Of a stretch of 64,000 nucleotides of DNA, positions 7,771 to 17,185 are shown piece after piece. The notes under the pieces are model-generated. The model saw only the letters and a program-made list of their open reading frames with translations. It was not told the DNA's origin and did not search any database. How positions within the stretch are numbered: the stretch's first letter is position 1; each line of letters opens with the position of its first letter. The stretch spans positions 62,001 to 126,000 of the forward strand of contig JADHVL010000005.1 of the NCBI GenBank assembly GCA_016784025.1, read 5' to 3'. Both the position numbers and the translations under genes were made by a program. This DNA is from Fidelibacterota bacterium (lineage in GTDB: Bacteria; Fidelibacterota; UBA8477; JABMPR01).

Positions 7771-9686
7771 TGATGCGCAAACCCTATGGATCCTGGAAAT
7801 CTCCCATTTCTGGAAAGTCACTGGTACAGAGTAGCTTACGGTTGGGACAAATCCAAATTGATGACGGATCTGTCTATTGGACAGAGGGACGGCCTGCTGA
7901 GAAAGGGCGTACTGCCCTCATGGTTTGGTCAGGTGGAAATATGAGTGAAATCACATCCTCTCAAAGTGATGTTCGAACTCGTGCCCATGAGTATGGGGGA
8001 GGAGCATTTCTCTGTACTGCTGGTCGTCACTTCTATATTAATAACTCTGATCAACAGGTATATGAAGTACTGGAAAAGGGTGAGTCCAAACAGGTCACCC
8101 ACCAATCTAATTATCGTTTTGCGGATATGATTCTAGATCAAAATAGAGGCTTGCTTTTTACTGTTGGGGAAGATCATTCTGACCCCCAAAATATCGAGAA
8201 TTATCTCCTAAGCGTCTCTGTGGCAACAGGAGAATTGCAGATCGTTGCAGAAGGACATGATTTCTACTCGAATCCCCAGCTCAGTCCAGATGGAAACCAG
8301 CTCCTTTTCCTGACCTGGGATCACCCCAATATGCCCTGGGATGGGACTCAACTTAAGCTGGCTGAATTGAAAGAAGACGGGAGCTTTGGCAGTATCCAGG
8401 ATATAGCTGGCGGTAAACACGAATCCATTTTTCAGCCTCTCTGGGATCCCGATGGAAGTATTTACTTTGTTTCTGATCGGAATGGGTGGTGGAATATTTA
8501 TCATCATTCCGAAGCCCAGATCACATGCCTTCTTGAGAAAGAGGCTGAATTTGGACTTCCTCAATGGGTCTTTGGTATGAGCAAATATACCGTACTCAAT
8601 TCTGGTGATCTTGTCGCCACCTATTCAGATATGACAGGCTCACATCTCATAAGAATAGATATAGATTCAGGCTCATCGAAAGAAATCAAAACCATTTTTA
8701 GCACAATTGATCAGATTAGGGGATCAAAAAACAGGATCGCTTTCATTGGTCAAACAGACTCCCAACCAGGTGAAGTGGTTACTATGAATCTTGATGCCAA
8801 TACCTCACAAACCATTCAAAGGGCCGCTGAAACTGATATGGATGAAGCCTATATTTCCTGTGCTCAACATATAAGCTTCAAGACAGCTCCTGACGAATTG
8901 ACCTATGCCTGGTATTATCCTCCTAAGAATCCTGACTACGCAGCACCTGCGGGGAATCTACCTCCACTCATCGTTTTGAGTCATGGTGGACCAACTGGTA
9001 ATTCTTCAGGTGCATTTAGCCTGGCTATTCAGTACTGGACTACCCGGGGTTTTGCCATTGTAGATGTAAATTACAGCGGATCCACAGGTTATGGACGAAA
9101 ATATCGTGAACGTCTGAGAGGGGATTGGGGGATTCGGGATGTCCAGGATTGTGCAGCCGCGGCCAATTATTTTGCAGATGAGGGTCTGGCAGATCGTGAA
9201 AGATTGATCATCAAGGGTGGAAGTGCTGGAGGATACACCACATTGGCTGCTCTTACCTTTATGGATGTATTTAAAGCGGGAGCCAGCTATTATGGGGTGG
9301 GTGACCTCACTTTGCTGGCCAGGGATACTCACAAATTCGAAAGTCGCTATCTGGATAGCATGGTGGGACCTTATCCAAAGGAGAAGCAGCTCTATTTCGA
9401 CCGCTCACCCCTAAATTTTGCAGATCATTTAGATTGTCCCGTCATCTTTATGCAGGGTTTGGACGATCCTGTTGTCCCTCCGAATCAGGCAGAAAGCATG
9501 GTGGCTGCCCTTAAACGAAATGGAATACCAGTTGCTTATTTACCCTTTGAAGGGGAGTCTCACGGTTTCAGGCAATCCTCGACCACTATCAAGGCTATTG
9601 AGAGTGAATACTATTTTTATACTCAGATTTTTGGAATCGAACCTGCTGAGTTATTGGAACCCATAGAAATTTTTAATTTGAATTAG
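7770..9686 (+). CDS. S9-family (prolyl oligopeptidase-like) serine peptidase
   Basis: The 638-residue protein combines an N-terminal seven-bladed WD/PD40-like beta-propeller (about 1-370, including LSPDGNQLLFLTWDHP and PDGSIYFVSDRNG) with a C-terminal alpha/beta-hydrolase peptidase domain. The catalytic serine lies in GGSAGGYTT (Ser near 485), the aspartate in GLDDPVVPP and the histidine in GESHGFR. Members cleave oligopeptides, often as dipeptidyl or acylaminoacyl peptidases, and this one lacks a clear signal peptide, so it is probably cytoplasmic. The candidate starts are TTG 7767, ATG 7770 and ATG 7773; ATG 7770 overlaps the previous stop. It fits the peptide-using lifestyle suggested by the OPT transporter. 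Confidence 0.93.
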   Translation: MMRKPYGSWKSPISGKSLVQSSLRLGQIQIDDGSVYWTEGRPAEKGRTALMVWSGGNMSEITSSQSDVRTRAHEYGGGAFLCTAGRHFYINNSDQQVYEVLEKGESKQVTHQSNYRFADMILDQNRGLLFTVGEDHSDPQNIENYLLSVSVATGELQIVAEGHDFYSNPQLSPDGNQLLFLTWDHPNMPWDGTQLKLAELKEDGSFGSIQDIAGGKHESIFQPLWDPDGSIYFVSDRNGWWNIYHHSEAQITCLLEKEAEFGLPQWVFGMSKYTVLNSGDLVATYSDMTGSHLIRIDIDSGSSKEIKTIFSTIDQIRGSKNRIAFIGQTDSQPGEVVTMNLDANTSQTIQRAAETDMDEAYISCAQHISFKTAPDELTYAWYYPPKNPDYAAPAGNLPPLIVLSHGGPTGNSSGAFSLAIQYWTTRGFAIVDVNYSGSTGYGRKYRERLRGDWGIRDVQDCAAAANYFADEGLADRERLIIKGGSAGGYTTLAALTFMDVFKAGASYYGVGDLTLLARDTHKFESRYLDSMVGPYPKEKQLYFDRSPLNFADHLDCPVIFMQGLDDPVVPPNQAESMVAALKRNGIPVAYLPFEGESHGFRQSSTTIKAIESEYYFYTQIFGIEPAELLEPIEIFNLN

Positions 9687-10050
9687 CTGCTATCATACCA
9701 AATTGGGTTTATACGCATTTTCTGATATAAAAAAACTGCAACAATGTGACATTTTTGAACCGTGTTTTTTCACGGTGGGCACCGCCCTTAAAGATCAGAC
9801 TTCCTTGATCCCTGGGGGGAGGGAAAGGCCTGCCTTAGCAGCAAGGAGTTGGGTTCCCGTTGATTAGTTCTCGTTCAAAAAATGCCGAGCATCATTGCAG
9901 TCAAAATTATAAAAAGCACCTAAATATTCCCCCGATGCGCCAAATTTAGCTCTAGAGCTGGTCAAGTCCTAGAGCTATTGAATTTGATGTGAAGAAAGGT
10001 AATGTAGACCATTCAGCGAGGCTGAAAAGCCATGAGAATTGAGTGAATTG
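9687..10050. other. Intergenic region between convergent genes, several hairpins
   Basis: No convincing coding frame lies in these 364 bases. I see three inverted repeats: CCGTG-TTTTTT-CACGG (about 9761-9776), GGGC-ACC-GCCC just after it, and TAGCTCTAG / CTAGAGCTA (9947-9955 and 9969-9977), the first arm of which is itself inside the 12-bp palindrome AGCTCTAGAGCT (9948-9959). None has a long T-run, so intrinsic termination is not clear, but the position between convergent genes is what a bidirectional termination region or a small RNA would occupy. Confidence 0.4.
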
Positions 10051-11313
10051 CTAGACCTTGGTCAGAACTTCCTCTCCCTCAGATTTTGCTATGATAACAG
10101 CGCCCATTGTGTCACTGGTTACATTGACTACTGTGCGAAACATGTCGAGAGGACGATCAACAGCCAGCATGGTTCCAACAATGATGGCGGCCTGGGGATG
10201 ATCCCCCAGTCCCACAGCATCCAAAACAATAAATATCATGACCAAACCTGCAGATGGTATCGCCGCGGCTCCTACTGATGCGAGGAAAGCTGTGATAACA
10301 ATGAGTAACTGTTGGGCCACTGTCAGGTCGAACCCAAGTGCCTGTGCAATAAAAAGAACACCTGCACATTCATAGAGAGCGGTTCCATCCATATTGATGG
10401 TGGCTCCAAGTGGAAGCACAAAGCTGGTCACCTTGTTGGAAACACCTGCCTTATTCTCGATACAGTCCATGGTTACGGGAAGCGTAGCGCCTGAAGAGCT
10501 GGTGGAAAAGGCCGTAGCCATAGCAGAAGCAATTGCTTTATAGTGCTTAAGCGGATTGATCTTTGTGAAAAGATAGAAAACAATTGGTAGCACAATAAAA
10601 ATGTGGATGGTTAAACCAGACGCAATAGTCACCATATACCAACCCACAGCCTTGAATAGCGTAAAACCTGTGCTGGCAACAGCCTTTGCAATCAGCCCAA
10701 AAACACCGATGGGCAGAAAGAGGATCACACCCTGAGTCATTTTCATCATGACCTTGAAAAGGGTATCAAAGAGTTCATGCATCATCTTGTATTGTTTCTC
10801 CGGCAAAACTGTGATGGTCATTCCCAGGACGATTGAGAAAAAGATAACAGAGAGAACATCACCTTTTGCTGCAGCTGCTATAGGATTCGTCGGAATCATG
10901 CGAATTAATATGTTACCCAGGCTTCCTGGTTGGCTCAAACTGGAAGGATCAAACTCATCACCACCTGCATTAATATCCACTCCAACACCTGGTTGAATAA
11001 GATTGGTTAGTGTTAAACCAATTAAGATGGCCAACATGGAGGTGAGAAAGTAGTAGCCGAAAGTTTTGGCTCCCAAACGGCCCAGACTTTTATTTTCACC
11101 AATGCCTGCGACACCAGATGTGATGGAAAAGAAAATGAGAGGCACGATGACCATTTTCAGCAATCGCATGAACATATCACCCAATGGAGCAACATTCATT
11201 GCTTTCTCACCAAGTAATAAGGCGTAGATAATCCCGGCACCCATTCCAATAAACACTTTCCAGTATAATTCTAACTTCCAGAACTTCATGAATGCTTGAC
11301 GTAGCAGTGACAT
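10051..11313 (-). CDS. Dicarboxylate/glutamate:cation symporter (DAACS family)
   Basis: This is an eight-helix, two-hairpin secondary transporter for glutamate, aspartate or C4-dicarboxylates driven by Na+ or H+. Visible hallmarks are the HP1 serine-rich tip STSSSGATLPVTM, the TM7 motif NMDGTALYE, and the TM8 motif DRPLDMFRTVVNVTSD carrying the Asp and Arg that bind substrate. I choose ATG 11313 (420 residues) rather than the upstream in-frame ATG 11373 because GAGGT lies 7 bases before it and because the extra 20 residues are not hydrophobic. It stands alone, convergent with the S9 peptidase and divergent from the metallophosphoesterase. Confidence 0.93.
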   Translation of the reverse strand: MSLLRQAFMKFWKLELYWKVFIGMGAGIIYALLLGEKAMNVAPLGDMFMRLLKMVIVPLIFFSITSGVAGIGENKSLGRLGAKTFGYYFLTSMLAILIGLTLTNLIQPGVGVDINAGGDEFDPSSLSQPGSLGNILIRMIPTNPIAAAAKGDVLSVIFFSIVLGMTITVLPEKQYKMMHELFDTLFKVMMKMTQGVILFLPIGVFGLIAKAVASTGFTLFKAVGWYMVTIASGLTIHIFIVLPIVFYLFTKINPLKHYKAIASAMATAFSTSSSGATLPVTMDCIENKAGVSNKVTSFVLPLGATINMDGTALYECAGVLFIAQALGFDLTVAQQLLIVITAFLASVGAAAIPSAGLVMIFIVLDAVGLGDHPQAAIIVGTMLAVDRPLDMFRTVVNVTSDTMGAVIIAKSEGEEVLTKV

Positions 11314-11465
11314 AGAAACGACCTCGAGATTTAATTGCTGTTGTAGTGAACGTGGCACAATATAGAATTGCATCGCTTGAAAGCACCCCGCAATTTGAAT
11401 CAGAAAGGGATTGACTCATTGCAGGTTTTGATTTAGTTCATTCTGGGGAAAGAAAAGGATAAGTT

Positions 11466-12659
11466 GTGTTTTTTATTATCGTCGTTTTTGTCATGACCCT
11501 CCTATACGGGTATGTGGGTGCCAGAGTGGTTGCTCCCTTTGATATTTCAGGGGTGGGTCTGTTTGTTTATTGGGCAATTGTTGTCCTCCTGGCCATAGCG
11601 CCTATCGCAGGGATGATCTTGCGATCCAAAGGGTTGGAAAATCTACTCATCGATACTTTTTTGTGGCTTGGATTTATTGGTATGGGCTTGTTCTCACTGG
11701 CCTTCATAGCCTTTATTATCCGAGATCTGGGGTGGGTGACAGGCACCCTGTCATTCAAAATTTTAAAAACAATTACCAATAGTAGTCCCAGCAGCATTGA
11801 ATTGGATCCTGGACGGAGGCAATTTCTGTTGATGTCTATGAATCTGGGAATCGTAGGAGTCACTTCCGTATTAGGTGGAATTGGATTGTTTCAAGCACGA
11901 CGAAAGGCTACCATTATCACTCAAAACATCGCCATCCCAAATCTACCCGCTGAGTTTCAAGGATTGAAGATTGCTCAGATTTCAGATTTGCATGTGGGTC
12001 CCACCATCAAAGCAGACTACGCCCGAACCGTTGTTGACCAGGTCAATGCACTACAACCAGATCTCATATTTTTCACTGGAGATATGGTGGATGGATCCGT
12101 TGATCGATTATCAAAAGATGTTGAGCCAGTAAGAGATTTAAAGTCAAAATATGGTACCTATTTCGTCACTGGGAATCATGAATATTATTCAGGTGCCAGG
12201 CAATGGGTGGACAAAGTCGCTGAACTGGGGATGATTCATCTTGAAAACGAACATCGGATTTTGACCAGGGGTGAGGCTTCACTGGCCATTGCTGGTGTCA
12301 CCGACCTAATGGCTCACCACAGTATCAAATCTCATAAAAGCAACCCTCAAAAGGCCATGAATGGTGTCCCTGATGATATGCCAAGCATTCTGCTTGCTCA
12401 TCAGCCAGGAACTGCCGACATGACGCAGGGTCTATCCATCGATCTTATGGTATGCGGACATACTCATGGCGGTCAGTTTATGCCCTTCCATCTGGCAGTA
12501 GCAAAGGCGCATAAATACTATGCCGGTCTTTATCGACAGGGTAAAATGCAAGTCTATGTAAATAGGGGTACAGGATACTGGGGACCTCCGCTAAGACTGG
12601 GAATCCCCTCTGAAATTACCTTTTTCAAGCTTCAAGCAGAATCAGGCGCAATCAGCTAG
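11466..12659 (+). CDS. Membrane-anchored metallophosphoesterase (calcineurin-like)
   Basis: The 397-residue protein has about three or four N-terminal membrane spans (to about residue 150) and then a calcineurin-like phosphoesterase domain: QISDLHVG, FTGDMVDGS, FVTGNHEYY, and CGHTHGGQFMP, which together give the dimetal site. The family (YkuE/YaeI-like) includes UDP-diacylglucosamine hydrolases and cell-envelope or phosphodiester hydrolases; the exact substrate is unknown. It starts with GTG at 11466, with AAAAGGA a few bases upstream; no in-frame ATG occurs early. A strong terminator follows. Confidence 0.85.
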   Translation: MFFIIVVFVMTLLYGYVGARVVAPFDISGVGLFVYWAIVVLLAIAPIAGMILRSKGLENLLIDTFLWLGFIGMGLFSLAFIAFIIRDLGWVTGTLSFKILKTITNSSPSSIELDPGRRQFLLMSMNLGIVGVTSVLGGIGLFQARRKATIITQNIAIPNLPAEFQGLKIAQISDLHVGPTIKADYARTVVDQVNALQPDLIFFTGDMVDGSVDRLSKDVEPVRDLKSKYGTYFVTGNHEYYSGARQWVDKVAELGMIHLENEHRILTRGEASLAIAGVTDLMAHHSIKSHKSNPQKAMNGVPDDMPSILLAHQPGTADMTQGLSIDLMVCGHTHGGQFMPFHLAVAKAHKYYAGLYRQGKMQVYVNRGTGYWGPPLRLGIPSEITFFKLQAESGAIS

Positions 12660-12684
12660 CAAACTCTTTTCAATGTGAGAAAAA

Positions 12685-12717
12685 TAAAAAGCACCCCAGA
12701 CCTCGGGGTGCTTTTTT
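12685..12717. terminator. Bidirectional Rho-independent terminator
   Basis: AAAAAGCACCCC and GGGGTGCTTTTT form a long perfect stem with a short loop and T-runs on both strands. It serves the convergent metallophosphoesterase (+) and Spy-like gene (-). Confidence 0.9.
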
Positions 12718-12738
12718 ACTTCTAGGGAGGAAGAAGAT

Positions 12739-13221
12739 TTATTTTCGAAAGGGTCTGCGGTCGTGGTCATGATTCCCTGAGGGTCTGCCTTTTCGGTTGC
12801 CTCTGTGACCAGCCTTAGCTCTCATCTTTTTCTGAAAGATCTTGAACTGGTCTTCTGTGAGCACTTTGCGAACTTCAAGATGGTGATCAGCCCGAGCCTT
12901 ATCTATGGCGATACGGTGCTTGCCAACTCTTTCAATCTGAGCATGAATTTTCTTTTTATTTGGCTCATCAGCACGTTTGAGCTTTTTTAAATCGAGTTGG
13001 GCGGTCTTCAAATCGGCTTTAAGACCAATCAGACTCTTTTCTTGGGAATATCGCAGATTCTGCATCTGGTCTTCCTGCTCATCAGTCAGTTGCAATTCCT
13101 GAAGTAAACCTTCTTTCCCCTGACCAGCACCATCCTTTGCAGGTCCCCTCTGGGCAAATGTAGGCAGGGCGAATGCCAGCAGCAGGAAGGGAAGGATGAA
13201 ACGTCTTGTGAATTTGTACAT
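12739..13221 (-). CDS. Spy/CpxP-like periplasmic LTXXQ protein
   Basis: The 160-residue product has a cleavable signal peptide (hydrophobic 9-23, FAQRG around the cut site) and two LTXXQ motifs, LTDEQ and LTEDQ, in long amphipathic helices rich in Lys/Glu. Spy/CpxP proteins are periplasmic chaperones or envelope-stress and metal sensors. The C terminus is strongly basic (HRGNRKGRP, HDHDRRPFRK) with His residues that might bind metal. It has an AGGAA site 7 bases before ATG and its own terminator. No two-component partner lies beside it. Confidence 0.75.
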   Translation of the reverse strand: MYKFTRRFILPFLLLAFALPTFAQRGPAKDGAGQGKEGLLQELQLTDEQEDQMQNLRYSQEKSLIGLKADLKTAQLDLKKLKRADEPNKKKIHAQIERVGKHRIAIDKARADHHLEVRKVLTEDQFKIFQKKMRAKAGHRGNRKGRPSGNHDHDRRPFRK

Positions 13222-13360
13222 AATTTGGTTCCTTTCAATTTTCTGTGCATTTAGACAACACCATATTGAGAAGGTTAAGTTCCATAGATTTGTCTAAGGG
13301 AGTTCGCATACGCAGGTTATTTTCAAATGTTCATCCACCTTATTTAGAAAGGAGTGAACC

Positions 13361-14509
13361 ATGTTGTTAGCCAATGGAAATATTTACCTCGATTACAATG
13401 CAACTACACCCATAGATCCAATGGTATTTGAAGCAATGGAGCCTTTTTATCATTCGCATTTTGGAAACGCTTCCTCCAATCACAGTCTTGGCAAATACAA
13501 TCGACAGGCCATTGATTTTGCCAGAGAGCAAGTAGCCGGTCTGCTGGGATGTCAGCCCGAGGAGATCATATTTACCTCAGGAGGCTCGGAATCCAACAAT
13601 ATGGCCCTAAAGGGTATTGCTTCTAGTCGATCCAGCCAGGGTCAGCATATCATTGTGTCTCAAGTTGAGCATCCTGCCATCCTCAATGTGGTTCAATATT
13701 TACAGCGTGGCGGATTCAGAATCACCTATCTTCCAGTTGATGGCCAGGGAGTGGTCCGGGCTGATGACCTGGAAGAGATCATCACTTCAAAAACCATCCT
13801 GGTATCTGTGATGCACGCCAACAATGAGATTGGTAGTATTCAACCTATCAATGAGTTAGCTGAGATCGCCCATGCCGCCGGTGCAGTATTTCACACGGAT
13901 GCAGCCCAGTCTGTTGGTAAGATTCCTGTGGATGTGAGCGATTTAGGTTGTGACCTCTTGAGCGTGGCCGGTCATAAACTGTATGCCCCCAAAGGAGTTG
14001 GAGCCATCTATATCAAGGGAGGTGTAAATCTAGAGCCCCTCATACATGGCGCTAATCATGAAAATGGAATGCGAGCTGGTACTGAAAATGTTGCCCAGAT
14101 AGTGGGGTTGGGGATGGCAGCTGAAATTGCTTCTCAGAAATTAGAATCTGAGAGGCTCCGACTACAGAATTTACGTGATCGATTACAAGCCAGTTTAAAG
14201 CAGGCATTTCCTGAAATCCGGGTGAATGCAGGTAATACACAGAGACTTCCCAATACGCTGAGTGTCAGTTTTGCTCAACTAAATGCCCTGGATATCCTCG
14301 CAAATCTGGATGAGGTCATGCTATCAGCAGGTGCTGCCTGTCACAGTGCAGATGGAAAGGGTTCAGGGGTTCTTGAATCCATGCATATCCCTTTAAACTA
14401 CCAACTTGGAACCATCAGAATTTCTCTGGGTCGATTTTGTGATGAAGCACTGGTGCAGCAGGCATCAGTAATTCTGATAAAAAGAATTTCTCAACTGCTT
14501 CAACAATAG
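13361..14509 (+). CDS. Cysteine desulfurase (NifS/IscS-like, class V aminotransferase)
   Basis: This PLP enzyme takes sulfur from L-cysteine to form a persulfide for Fe-S cluster or thio-nucleoside synthesis. The 382-residue protein has YLDYNATTP at the N terminus, SGGSESNNMAL, HTDAAQSVGK, the PLP lysine in VAGHKLYAPKGVGA, RAGTENV, and the persulfide cysteine in AGAACHSADG. The Cys loop has the extended group I character but with AA in place of the common SGS/GSA. No IscU, IscR, MnmA or SufE-type partner is adjacent. A strong site AAAGGAGTG lies before the ATG. The specific sulfur acceptor cannot be told from this window. Confidence 0.93.
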   Translation: MLLANGNIYLDYNATTPIDPMVFEAMEPFYHSHFGNASSNHSLGKYNRQAIDFAREQVAGLLGCQPEEIIFTSGGSESNNMALKGIASSRSSQGQHIIVSQVEHPAILNVVQYLQRGGFRITYLPVDGQGVVRADDLEEIITSKTILVSVMHANNEIGSIQPINELAEIAHAAGAVFHTDAAQSVGKIPVDVSDLGCDLLSVAGHKLYAPKGVGAIYIKGGVNLEPLIHGANHENGMRAGTENVAQIVGLGMAAEIASQKLESERLRLQNLRDRLQASLKQAFPEIRVNAGNTQRLPNTLSVSFAQLNALDILANLDEVMLSAGAACHSADGKGSGVLESMHIPLNYQLGTIRISLGRFCDEALVQQASVILIKRISQLLQQ

Positions 14510-14589
14510 AACTGCTTCTTAACCATTCTGAGAAATCCATGTCAAAGGTGTGACATGTGCATTTTTACTTAGTAAGGAATTGAATTGAA

Positions 14590-15378
14590 ATGAAAAGAAA
14601 TTGGAATATAGCGGCAGCAATTACCCTGGTCCTCATATTGAATGTTTGCAGTAGTACCACATATCTCAGCCAGACTGCTACAGAAGAATTTAGAACAGAT
14701 GGACAAAGATCAGAATGGACAGGTAGATTTCAGATTCCAGAGGGAGAGAGGTTTGCCCTTGGGTTGAGTCATAATAGAAATTATCTGTATGTGGCCATCA
14801 GCAGTATTGACCAAGATTTCAAGCGTCAGCTGGCCATGGCGGGACTCACCTTATGGCTGGATGTAAAAGGGGGCAAACGTCAAGATCTTGGAATCAAATT
14901 TGAGGGATTGATGCCCCAAGAGAAACGCTCTGGTTCATCTCGTAGACGACAGCAGGATAACATTCAGGATCGAGAGAGAAAATTTGAACGCCCTGGAATC
15001 TTTGATGGCGATTTGATTTTAATTGTTTCTGATACCAAAGCCGGAAAAAGTCTGGGACCAGCAGACCTCCTGGCATCAGCCAACTCCATTGATGAAACCC
15101 TTTTTATTGAATATCAGATTCCTCTGGCCATGCTTGGTGAAGAATCCGGCATGGAAAAATTGGGACTCGGTCTGGAATCCACTATTGAAAGACCAGCTAT
15201 GACTGGCGGTCATTCTGGTGGTATGAGTGGGGGTCAAAGGGGCGGTAGATCTGGCGGCATGGGTGGTGGCAAGAGTGGCGGCGGTCAAAGAGGTGGAGCC
15301 AGACCTGGAGGATCTCCTGGATCAGGAATGGACGAAAATAATATTGAGGTGTGGACCAAAGTTAAGTTTCCTCAATAA
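14590..15378 (+). CDS. Exported Gly-rich protein, unknown function
   Basis: I do not recognise this gene. The 262-residue product begins with a signal sequence (hydrophobic 8-20) ending in ILNVCSS; the cysteine at 20 could be a lipid anchor although Val at -1 departs from the usual lipobox. Residues 30-190 contain beta-strand-like segments (ALGLSHNRNYLYVAISS, LTLWLDVKGGK, FIEYQIPLAML) reminiscent of carbohydrate-binding family 9/DOMON-like sandwiches that are common in FCB organisms. Residues about 200-245 are a Gly/Ser/Arg-rich low-complexity tract. A terminator follows, and it probably forms its own transcript. Confidence 0.6.
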   Translation: MKRNWNIAAAITLVLILNVCSSTTYLSQTATEEFRTDGQRSEWTGRFQIPEGERFALGLSHNRNYLYVAISSIDQDFKRQLAMAGLTLWLDVKGGKRQDLGIKFEGLMPQEKRSGSSRRRQQDNIQDRERKFERPGIFDGDLILIVSDTKAGKSLGPADLLASANSIDETLFIEYQIPLAMLGEESGMEKLGLGLESTIERPAMTGGHSGGMSGGQRGGRSGGMGGGKSGGGQRGGARPGGSPGSGMDENNIEVWTKVKFPQ

Positions 15379-15400
15379 GATATACAGACAGTTCAGCTCG

Positions 15401-15431
15401 AAAACTCCACCCAAATGGTGGAGTTTTTTTT
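15401..15431 (+). terminator. Rho-independent terminator
   Basis: AAAACTCCACC and GGTGGAGTTTT form a strong stem with loop CAAAT and end in eight T residues. It separates the Gly-rich exported protein gene from pckA. Confidence 0.9.
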
Positions 15432-15507
15432 GAAACAATTATTTGCATGTTGAATGCCCACGTTTATCCTTGTGGTGACAAAAATTATCACAAAATTTGG
15501 GGATGTA

Positions 15508-17148
15508 ATGAAACGTCAATTACGCGATGAAATGAAAAAATCTCAATATGCTGGAACCTTAGCCAGTGAACATGGTTTAGAAAATCACGGTTTAAAATAT
15601 TTGAACGAAGTCTTTTGGAATTTATCCACTTCTGAACTTTATGAAGAGATACTTGATCGAGAGGAAGGCAAGATTGCTCACAATGGCCCCCTCCTGGTCT
15701 ATACTGGAGAGCATACCGCTCGTGCGGCAAATGATAAGTTTGTAGTCCGTGAATCTTCAACCAAGAACGATATCTGGTGGGGTAAGCACAATAAACCCTA
15801 TACCAAAAAGAAATTCGCCAACCTGTCAAATCGTCTCAAAGGCTATCTCCAGGGCAAAGATGTATTTGTACAGGACTGTTATGTGGGAGCCGATGAGAAC
15901 TTTGGTATGCCCATCCGTGTGATTACCCAGTATGCCTGGCATAGCTTGTTTGCCAGAAATATGTTCGTTATTGAACGTGATGACAAAAAACTCAAGGAAC
16001 ACATCCCCGAATTCACATTGATTTCAGCTCCAGACTTCAAAGCAGATCCCGAATATGATGATTTACACAGTGAAACATTCATTATTCTCAATTTTGAAGA
16101 GAGATTGGCAATCATTGGTGGTTCTAAATATGGTGGTGAAATCAAAAAATCATTTTTCACAATCATGAATTACCTCCTGCCAAAACGAGATGTATTGACC
16201 ATGCATTGTTCCGCAAATGTGGGTCAAAAAGGTGATGTAGCTATTTTCTTCGGATTATCTGGAACTGGTAAAACCACTCTTTCTGCTGATGTGAATCGTG
16301 GATTGATCGGTGATGATGAACATGGTTGGAGTGATGATGGCGTCTTCAATTTTGAAGGTGGCTGTTATGCCAAGGTCATCAACCTCAATCCTGAAGCAGA
16401 ACCACAAATCTATGCTGTGACTCAAATGTTTGGCACTATTCTGGAAAATGTGGTCTTTGGTGGTCGCTTCCGACATCTCGATCTGGATGATGATATGTAT
16501 ACTGAAAACACCCGTGCCTCATATCCTTTAGAATTCATCAGCAATGCAGTTCCAGATGCTCGTGGTGGCAATCCCAAAAATATTTTCATGCTTACCTGTG
16601 ATGTATCCGGCGTGTTACCTCCCATTTCCCGATTAAGCGCTGATCAGGCCATGTACCATTTTATTTCTGGCTATACATCCAAGGTGGGCGGGACAGAGAT
16701 CGGTCTGGGTGCTGATCCTATCAGTACATTTAGTGCCTGTTTTGGGGCACCATTCATGGTGCATCATCCCTATGTCTATGCTCGATTATTGAAAGAGCGC
16801 ATGCTGAAGAACAATGTCAATTGCTGGCTGATCAACACAGGGTGGACAGGTGGACCATTTGGAGTGGGGAATCGCATCAGTATCAAACACACCAGAGCTC
16901 TGCTTAATGCAGCCTTGGATGGGGGCTTAGATGATGTCTCATTTAGACAGGATCCAGTATTCGGCTTCGAAATTCCAGAGAGTTGTCCTGAAGTACCCTC
17001 AGATATCCTCGATCCAATTTCAACCTGGGCTGATAAAGAAGACTACAAGAGGCGCCATCAGAATCTGGCCGAAAAATTTGTAGAAAACTTTAAGCAGTTT
17101 GAGGATGGTGTCACTGCTGAAGTAATCGCCGCAGGTCCCAAAATATAG
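15508..17148 (+). CDS. pckA: Phosphoenolpyruvate carboxykinase (ATP)
   Basis: This enzyme converts oxaloacetate and ATP to PEP and CO2, the first committed step of gluconeogenesis from TCA intermediates. The 546-residue protein has the oxaloacetate-binding RVITQYAWHSLF, the Walker A FFGLSGTGKTTLSAD (247-261), the kinase-2/metal motif GDDEHGWSDDG (268-278) and NTGWTGGPFGVGNRISIK. I prefer the ATG at 15508 over the ORF's upstream ATG at 15454, because 546 residues is close to the family's length and the extra 18 residues run back toward the terminator. It is convergent with the GNAT gene and only 37 bases from it. Confidence 0.96.
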   Translation: MKRQLRDEMKKSQYAGTLASEHGLENHGLKYLNEVFWNLSTSELYEEILDREEGKIAHNGPLLVYTGEHTARAANDKFVVRESSTKNDIWWGKHNKPYTKKKFANLSNRLKGYLQGKDVFVQDCYVGADENFGMPIRVITQYAWHSLFARNMFVIERDDKKLKEHIPEFTLISAPDFKADPEYDDLHSETFIILNFEERLAIIGGSKYGGEIKKSFFTIMNYLLPKRDVLTMHCSANVGQKGDVAIFFGLSGTGKTTLSADVNRGLIGDDEHGWSDDGVFNFEGGCYAKVINLNPEAEPQIYAVTQMFGTILENVVFGGRFRHLDLDDDMYTENTRASYPLEFISNAVPDARGGNPKNIFMLTCDVSGVLPPISRLSADQAMYHFISGYTSKVGGTEIGLGADPISTFSACFGAPFMVHHPYVYARLLKERMLKNNVNCWLINTGWTGGPFGVGNRISIKHTRALLNAALDGGLDDVSFRQDPVFGFEIPESCPEVPSDILDPISTWADKEDYKRRHQNLAEKFVENFKQFEDGVTAEVIAAGPKI

Positions 17149-17185
17149 CTGTATTGCTTTAAATAAACCGTGTGTCCTGTTGACG

